Below, piece by piece: positions 59,992-64,000 of a DNA stretch of 64,000 nt (its first letter is position 1; every line of letters starts with the position of its first letter). The DNA lies in contig CAJUEW010000010.1 of the NCBI GenBank assembly GCA_910585465.1, positions 1 through 64,000 of the forward strand. The letters are read 5' to 3'. The DNA comes from an uncultured Lachnospiraceae bacterium (lineage in GTDB: Bacteria > Bacillota > Clostridia > Lachnospirales > Lachnospiraceae). The notes beneath the pieces are model-generated. The model had not been told where the DNA came from and made no database searches. It was given only the letters and a program-made list of their open reading frames with translations. Both the position numbers and the translations under genes were made by a program.

Positions 59992-60792
59992 ATGAACAAA
60001 TGGAGTGTTGCCATTGCAGACGATAACGAAAGAATGGTGGAGATTCTTGAGGAAATTCTGCACCAGGACGAAGAACTCCAAATTGTGGGCATTGCCAGAA
60101 ACGGCGAAGAAGCATGTCAGATTATACGGGAAAAAGAACCGGATATCATTCTGATTGACATCATAATGCCCAAGCTGGACGGTCTGACAGTCATGGAAAA
60201 GATCGGACAGGACAGCCGCCTCCAGAAAAAACCGGAATTTGTGGTCATTTCTGCCATTGGACAGGAGCGAATTACGGAAGACGCTTTTTTGCTGGGTGCC
60301 AGCTACTATATCATGAAGCCCTTTGATCATGATATGCTGCTGAACCGGATTCAAAGCCTGAAGACTGATCGGCAGAAACGGAGAACAGAAGTCCACAAGG
60401 TTGCGCCGTATGAAACAAAGATGGCGTATATAGAACGGAATCTTGAGACAGATGTAACCAATATGATTCACGAGATTGGTGTCCCGGCCCATATTAAAGG
60501 TTATCAGTATCTAAGAGATGCAATCATGATGGCGGTAGAAGACATGAATATGCTGAACTCTATTACAAAGATTCTCTATCCTACGATCGCGAAGAATCAT
60601 CAGACGACTCCAAGCCGGGTGGAACGGGCAATCCGGCATGCGATAGAGGTGGCCTGGAGCCGCGGCAAAATGGATACAATCGATGCGCTTTTTGGATATA
60701 CGGTCAGCGTAGGAAAGGGGAAGCCTACTAATTCAGAATTTATTGCACTGATAGCAGACAAAATTCGTCTTGACTATAAAAAGCATGCATAA
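59992..60792 (+). CDS. spo0A: Sporulation master regulator Spo0A
   Basis: 266 residues, standard length. The receiver (1-120) shows the acidic pair in AIADDNERM, D56 in ILIDIIMPKLDG, and Lys in YIMKPFD. The C-terminal Spo0A-specific DNA-binding domain contains GVPAHIKGYQYLRDAI and the recognition helix PSRVERAIRHAIEVAWSRG. GAGGAGGACA precedes ATG 59992. It controls entry into sporulation. Here it follows the RND operon instead of spoIVB, and it carries its own promoter and a 0A box suggesting autoregulation. Confidence 0.97.
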   Translation: MNKWSVAIADDNERMVEILEEILHQDEELQIVGIARNGEEACQIIREKEPDIILIDIIMPKLDGLTVMEKIGQDSRLQKKPEFVVISAIGQERITEDAFLLGASYYIMKPFDHDMLLNRIQSLKTDRQKRRTEVHKVAPYETKMAYIERNLETDVTNMIHEIGVPAHIKGYQYLRDAIMMAVEDMNMLNSITKILYPTIAKNHQTTPSRVERAIRHAIEVAWSRGKMDTIDALFGYTVSVGKGKPTNSEFIALIADKIRLDYKKHA

Positions 60793-60870
60793 TTTATGAA
60801 AAATTCTTTTAAAGCCCCTCTGTTTGAGGTATAATCAAACATATACTATTTTACTAGCTGGAGGGGAAGC

Positions 60871-62322
60871 ATGAGGAAGAGGGTTTTGTTTATTGCATCC
60901 GAGTGTGTGCCGTTTGTCAAGACAGGCGGACTTGCGGATGTGGTGGGGTCATTACCGAAATATTTTGATCAGGAGGCATATGAGGTACGTGTGATTATAC
61001 CAAATTACATGTGCATCAAAACGGAATGGAAAGAAAAGATGAACTTTGTGACAAGCTTCTATATGGATATGGCATGGAGAAGCCAGTATGTCGGAATTCT
61101 GGAGCTGGAGCACGAAGGGATTCAGTACTATTTTATTGACAATGAATATTATTTTGCAGGAGACAGACCATACGGTTATATACATGAGGATATTGAAAAA
61201 TTTGCTTTTTTTTCCAAGGCGGCGCTTTCTATTCTTCCAATTGTGGATTATAAGCCCGATATCGTACATTGTCATGACTGGCAGACCGGACTGGTGCCTG
61301 TCTACTTGAAGGACAGCTTTCATGAAGGAGAATTTTACGCAAATATAAAGTCCATGATGACAATTCACAATCTTAAGTTCCAGGGGAGCTGGAATATTCC
61401 GGCGGTACAGGATGCTACGGGTCTGAATATGTCCTATTTTACATCGGATAAGCTGGAAGCTTTCGGAGATGCCAATTATCTGAAAGGGGGCATTGTGTAT
61501 GCGGATCTTGTTACAACGGTCAGCCGTACATACGCGGAGGAAATTAAAACCCCGTTTTTTGGGGAGCATTTGGATGGGCTGATGCGCGCACGGTCGGATT
61601 TTCTGTATGGAATTGTCAATGGCCTGGATTACTACGAGTGGAATCCGGAAACTGATTCTATGATTTACAAAAATTATTCGGTGAATACTTTCCGAAAAGA
61701 TAAGGTGAAAAATAAACTGGAGCTGCAAAAGGAGCTTGGCCTGGAGGCAGATAAGAAAAAGATGCTCATTGGCATTGTATCCCGTCTGACCGATCAGAAG
61801 GGCTTTGATTTAATTGACTGTATTATGGATGAGCTGTGTCAGGATGAGGTGCAGATTGTCGTTCTGGGAACAGGAGAAGGCCGCTATGAAAATATGTTCC
61901 GGCATTATGCATGGAAATACGGCGGAAAGGTAGCTGCATGCATTTACTATTCCGACGAGCTGTCCCATAAAATTTATGCGGCCTGCGACGCGTTCCTGAT
62001 GCCGTCTCTGTTTGAGCCATGCGGTCTGAGCCAGCTTATGAGTCTTCGGTATGGGACGCTGCCCATTGTGCGTGAGACAGGCGGTCTTAAAGATACGGTG
62101 GAGCCTTATAATGAATTTAAGGAAACCGGCACAGGATTCAGTTTTACAAATTATAATGCTCATGAGATGCTTGGGGCTGTCCGCTATGCAGAATCCATAT
62201 ATTATGATAAAAAACGTTCCTGGAATAAAATGGCAGAAAGAGCTATGAATGCCGATTTTTCCTGGAAGAGTTCCGCAAAACAGTATGAGGAATTGTATGA
62301 AAAGATGATCCCGCAGGATTGA
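60871..62322 (+). CDS. glgA: Glycogen synthase (GT5)
   Basis: Transfers glucose from ADP-glucose to glycogen ends; 483 residues, standard length. The N-terminal donor-site motif is KTGGLADVVGSLPK; PDIVHCHDWQTGL and the C-terminal PSLFEPCGLSQLMSLRYGTLP retaining-GT motif follow. AGCTGGAGGGG precedes ATG 60871. A perfect TATAAT lies at 60830-60835 but with no recognisable -35. glgC and glgD, which make ADP-glucose, are not adjacent. It lies 78 bases after spo0A, so sporulation-phase carbon storage is an attractive but unproven link. Confidence 0.95.
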   Translation: MRKRVLFIASECVPFVKTGGLADVVGSLPKYFDQEAYEVRVIIPNYMCIKTEWKEKMNFVTSFYMDMAWRSQYVGILELEHEGIQYYFIDNEYYFAGDRPYGYIHEDIEKFAFFSKAALSILPIVDYKPDIVHCHDWQTGLVPVYLKDSFHEGEFYANIKSMMTIHNLKFQGSWNIPAVQDATGLNMSYFTSDKLEAFGDANYLKGGIVYADLVTTVSRTYAEEIKTPFFGEHLDGLMRARSDFLYGIVNGLDYYEWNPETDSMIYKNYSVNTFRKDKVKNKLELQKELGLEADKKKMLIGIVSRLTDQKGFDLIDCIMDELCQDEVQIVVLGTGEGRYENMFRHYAWKYGGKVAACIYYSDELSHKIYAACDAFLMPSLFEPCGLSQLMSLRYGTLPIVRETGGLKDTVEPYNEFKETGTGFSFTNYNAHEMLGAVRYAESIYYDKKRSWNKMAERAMNADFSWKSSAKQYEELYEKMIPQD

Positions 62323-62336
62323 TTTGGGAGAATAAA

Positions 62337-62393
62337 TCCTCCTTATTTTCACATACTACATTCGTAAGTATGAAAAATAAGGAGGAATTTTTT
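62337..62393 (+). promoter_or_regulatory. Hairpin sequestering the ribosome site of the small spore protein gene
   Basis: TCCTCCTTATTTT (62337-62349) pairs perfectly with AAAATAAGGAGGA (62374-62386), and CATAC/GTATG (62352-62356 with 62368-62372) extends the stem past a small internal loop. The right arm contains AAGGAGG, the ribosome site of the gene at 62394. Six Ts follow at 62388-62393, so the same structure could end the glgA transcript. Pairing is seen; which role it plays is inference. Confidence 0.65.
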
Positions 62394-62579
62394 ATGTCAG
62401 ATTTATCAGAGCTTGATGTTCAGAATCTTCGTCATTTGATTGGCGGAAGCGAGACATGCCACGCCAAATTTACTGCCTATGCAGAGCAGTCCACGGATCC
62501 GCAGATTAAACAGTATTTTCAGCAGGCAGCCCAGTCTGCCAAGGAAAACAAGCAGCAGTTAATGGGATTTTTAAAATAG
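62394..62579 (+). CDS. Small CotF-like (spore coat-type) protein, first of pair
   Basis: Protein of 61 residues, helical and Gln-rich, with LSELDVQNLRHLIGGSETCHAKF and EQSTDPQIKQYFQQAAQSAKENKQQL. The pattern of small helical proteins with DPQIKQYF resembles CotF/ferritin-like coat families of Clostridia, paired with a second one. ATG 62394 is used because AAGGAGG sits eight bases before it. The first 25 residues of the longer open frame are ignored because they fall in the hairpin. Sporulation role is inferred; no sigma-K or sigma-G promoter was recognised. Confidence 0.6.
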   Translation: MSDLSELDVQNLRHLIGGSETCHAKFTAYAEQSTDPQIKQYFQQAAQSAKENKQQLMGFLK

Positions 62580-62590
62580 GAGGGACGAAG

Positions 62591-62848
62591 ATGGACGAGA
62601 AGACGATGGTAAGTGATGCCCTGGTGGGAATTAACGGTGAGCTTAAGGCATATGCGGGATATATTACACAAAGTGAAAATCCGCAGCTGAAACAGGCCTT
62701 AAAGCAGATGAGAAACAAGGCGGAGACCGCCCAGGAGCAGCTCTATCAGCTGGCGAGGGAAAAATCCTATTATGTGCCGGCATCTAAGGCCACACAGGAA
62801 GAAGTGGAACATGTGAAATCCTTGTTCAAGCCAGAATCTATGCTGTAG
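62591..62848 (+). CDS. Small CotF-like spore coat protein, second of pair
   Basis: 85 residues, helical. MVSDALVGINGELKAYAGYI and NPQLKQALKQMRNKAETAQEQLYQLAREKSYY resemble the C-terminal part of the CotF/coat-F family (ferritin-like helix pair; YY followed by VPA is typical). GGAGGGACGAAG precedes ATG 62591. It begins 11 bases after the first small gene, so both are on one message. Followed by a terminator. Confidence 0.7.
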   Translation: MDEKTMVSDALVGINGELKAYAGYITQSENPQLKQALKQMRNKAETAQEQLYQLAREKSYYVPASKATQEEVEHVKSLFKPESML

Positions 62849-62862
62849 GAAATACAGGCAGG

Positions 62863-62897
62863 AAAGGGTGTCCGGGAAATATCCGGATGCCCTTTTA
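62863..62897 (+). terminator. Terminator after the coat protein pair
   Basis: AAAGGGTGTCCGG (62863-62875) pairs with CCGGATGCCCTTT (62883-62895), two G-T wobbles, around a 7-base loop, followed by T and A runs. Confidence 0.7.
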
Positions 62898-62918
62898 AAA
62901 TAAAATATTTACTCAGAG

Positions 62919-62967
62919 AAATCCGGTGCGGGTTTTTCCAGACATGGAAAGCCTGTTCCGGATTTTT
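62919..62967 (+). terminator. Second hairpin in tandem
   Basis: AAATCCGG (62919-62926) pairs with CCGGATTT (62958-62965); an inner TTTCC/GGAAA stem (62935-62950) shares the loop, and more Ts follow. Confidence 0.55.
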
Positions 62968-63020
62968 ATGTTACAAAATATTGGAAATAAAAAATAAATA
63001 TTAGAACAAAAACAAATAAT

Positions 63021-63033
63021 CTTTGAATCAAAG
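63021..63033. promoter_or_regulatory. Palindrome upstream of the alcohol dehydrogenase gene
   Basis: CTTTGA-A-TCAAAG is a perfect 13-base inverted repeat 10 bases upstream of the candidate -35 at 63043. It may be an operator for a sugar or alcohol regulator; the region is very AT-rich. Confidence 0.35.
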
Positions 63034-63042
63034 AAAAATATG

Positions 63043-63071
63043 TTGAAAATAAAAGAAAAATATGATAGGAT
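63043..63071 (+). promoter_or_regulatory. Possible promoter of the alcohol dehydrogenase gene (TTGAAA-17-TAGGAT)
   Basis: TTGAAA at 63043-63048 and TAGGAT at 63066-63071, 17-base spacer, 38 bases before the start codon. Confidence 0.4.
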
Positions 63072-63108
63072 CTAAATCAAACAAAAAAATAAGGAGGAGC
63101 TTGCAGTT

Positions 63109-64000
63109 ATGAAAGCTTTAGCAAGGTATGGAAAACCGTTCGGCGGATACCGTCTGATCGATGTACCGGTGCCGGTATGCGGTCCGGATGACGTAATTGT
63201 CGAAATAAAAGCAGCGGCTATCTGCGGAGCAGATATGAAACATTTTAAGGTGGAGAATGGCTCAGATGAGTTCAATTCCATCCGGGGACATGAATTTGCC
63301 GGCGACATTGTAGAGGTGGGTGCCAATGTGACGGACTGGAAGGCAGGACAGCGAGTGGTATCAGATAACAGTGCTCATGTCTGCGGCGTATGCCCTGCAT
63401 GCGAAAGAGGTGATTTCCTGTGCTGTGAGCATAAGCTCAATCTGGGCCTGGACAACAATACATGGGGCGGCGGATTTTCCAAATACTGTCTTGTTCCGGG
63501 TGAGATTCTGAAGATTCACAAACATGCATTATGGGAGATTCCGGAGAAGGTAAAATACGAGGAGGCGGCAGTTCTGGATCCAATCTGTAATGCTTATAAG
63601 GCAGTTGCACAGCAGTCCTCCCTTCTGCCCGGCCAGGATGTGGTGGTATTCGGCACAGGCCCTCTGGGACTTTTTTCCGTACAGATGGCAAGAATCATGG
63701 GTGCGGTAAATATCGTTATGGTGGGTCTTCAGGAGGACACAAAGGTTCGTTTCGGCATTGCAAAGGAGCTGGGCGCCACCCACTGTGTGAACGGTTCCGC
63801 AGAGGATGTGGTGGCACGATGTCAGGAGATCTGCGGAAAAGACAATCTTGGCCTGGTGGTAGAATGCTCCGGTGCCAATATCGCGCTGAAGCAGGCAATT
63901 GAGATGTTAAGGCCCAACGGGGAAGTGATAAGAGTCGGCATGGGTTTCCGTCCGCTGGAATTTTCTATTAACGATATTACCACCTGGAATAAGAGTATTA
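63109..64000 (+). CDS. Zinc-dependent alcohol/polyol dehydrogenase, 5-prime part (MDR family)
   Basis: Open to the end of the window (297 codons, no stop). The medium-chain dehydrogenase pattern is clear: catalytic zinc Cys in AAAICGADMKHF, GHEFAGDIVEVG, the structural-zinc Cys quartet HVCGVCPACERGDFLCCE, and the NAD(P) fold FGTGPLGLFSVQMARIMGA. The sequence resembles the sorbitol, galactitol-1-phosphate and threonine dehydrogenase branch; the substrate cannot be fixed. AAGGAGGAG (63091-63099) precedes ATG 63109. The missing part should be about 40-60 residues. Neighbouring genes beyond the window may show whether it belongs to a sugar-alcohol operon. Confidence 0.9.
   Translation, partial: MKALARYGKPFGGYRLIDVPVPVCGPDDVIVEIKAAAICGADMKHFKVENGSDEFNSIRGHEFAGDIVEVGANVTDWKAGQRVVSDNSAHVCGVCPACERGDFLCCEHKLNLGLDNNTWGGGFSKYCLVPGEILKIHKHALWEIPEKVKYEEAAVLDPICNAYKAVAQQSSLLPGQDVVVFGTGPLGLFSVQMARIMGAVNIVMVGLQEDTKVRFGIAKELGATHCVNGSAEDVVARCQEICGKDNLGLVVECSGANIALKQAIEMLRPNGEVIRVGMGFRPLEFSINDITTWNKSI

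Noticed and set aside
62337..62393. Inverted repeat as an IS end or CRISPR-type repeat
   Set aside because: It occurs once, has terminator form and contains a ribosome site; no transposase or array is nearby.

Overview
The window looks like chromosome of a spore-forming, Gram-positive anaerobe of the Clostridia, most likely a gut Lachnospiraceae (Blautia / Ruminococcus gnavus-like). The reasons are spo0A and spoIVB, AGGAGG-type ribosome sites, moderate GC, sigma-A promoters of the TTGACA-17-TATAAT type, small CotF-like spore proteins and a glycogen pathway. Family and genus are inferences from gene content; no rRNA is present. No tRNA, rRNA or CRISPR array was seen.

Bases 1 to about 1990 are the integrase-proximal end of a Tn916-family integrative conjugative element: a repeat-rich leader, xis and a tyrosine integrase. 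The rest of the element lies to the left, outside the window. Between xis and int there is a set of mutually exclusive RNA stems that could couple termination to exposure of the int ribosome site. To my eye this is the most unusual regulatory feature here.

Bases 2061-25864 hold a low-molecular-weight phosphatase with an SbcD/SbcC-like (YhaO/YhaN) nuclease pair, a MATE exporter divergent from a GH36 alpha-galactosidase, a phosphoglucomutase, an HbpS-like protein, an unusual phosphoribosyltransferase followed by carAB, a giant J-domain-like TPR protein, a lipoprotein, and glgX overlapping a two-component system. Bases 25920-37799 hold prfC, an Asp23 protein and the conserved cluster nusB-xseA-xseB-ispA-dxs-tlyA-nadK-argR-recN-spoIVB.

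spo0A, which usually follows spoIVB, is found only at 59992. The intervening 22 kb carries an S51 peptidase, a Nudix hydrolase, a class II aldolase, an FAD oxidoreductase, an XRE regulator with a Cys-rich pentapeptide-repeat protein, a TrpXYZ-like ABC transporter, M18 and M24 peptidases, a second MATE, a Gx-type transporter, glgB, and a two-component system divergent from an RND efflux pair. After spo0A come glgA, two small CotF-like proteins (the first with its ribosome site inside a hairpin) and the start of a zinc alcohol dehydrogenase cut by the window end.

Glycogen genes (pgcA, glgX, glgB, glgA) are dispersed rather than in one operon; glgC/glgD/glgP are not in the window. Most genes are tightly spaced or overlapping, and sigma-A promoters and intrinsic terminators mark the transcription units. 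Positions, motifs and inverted repeats were read by eye; family assignments come from recognising motifs, not from database searches.
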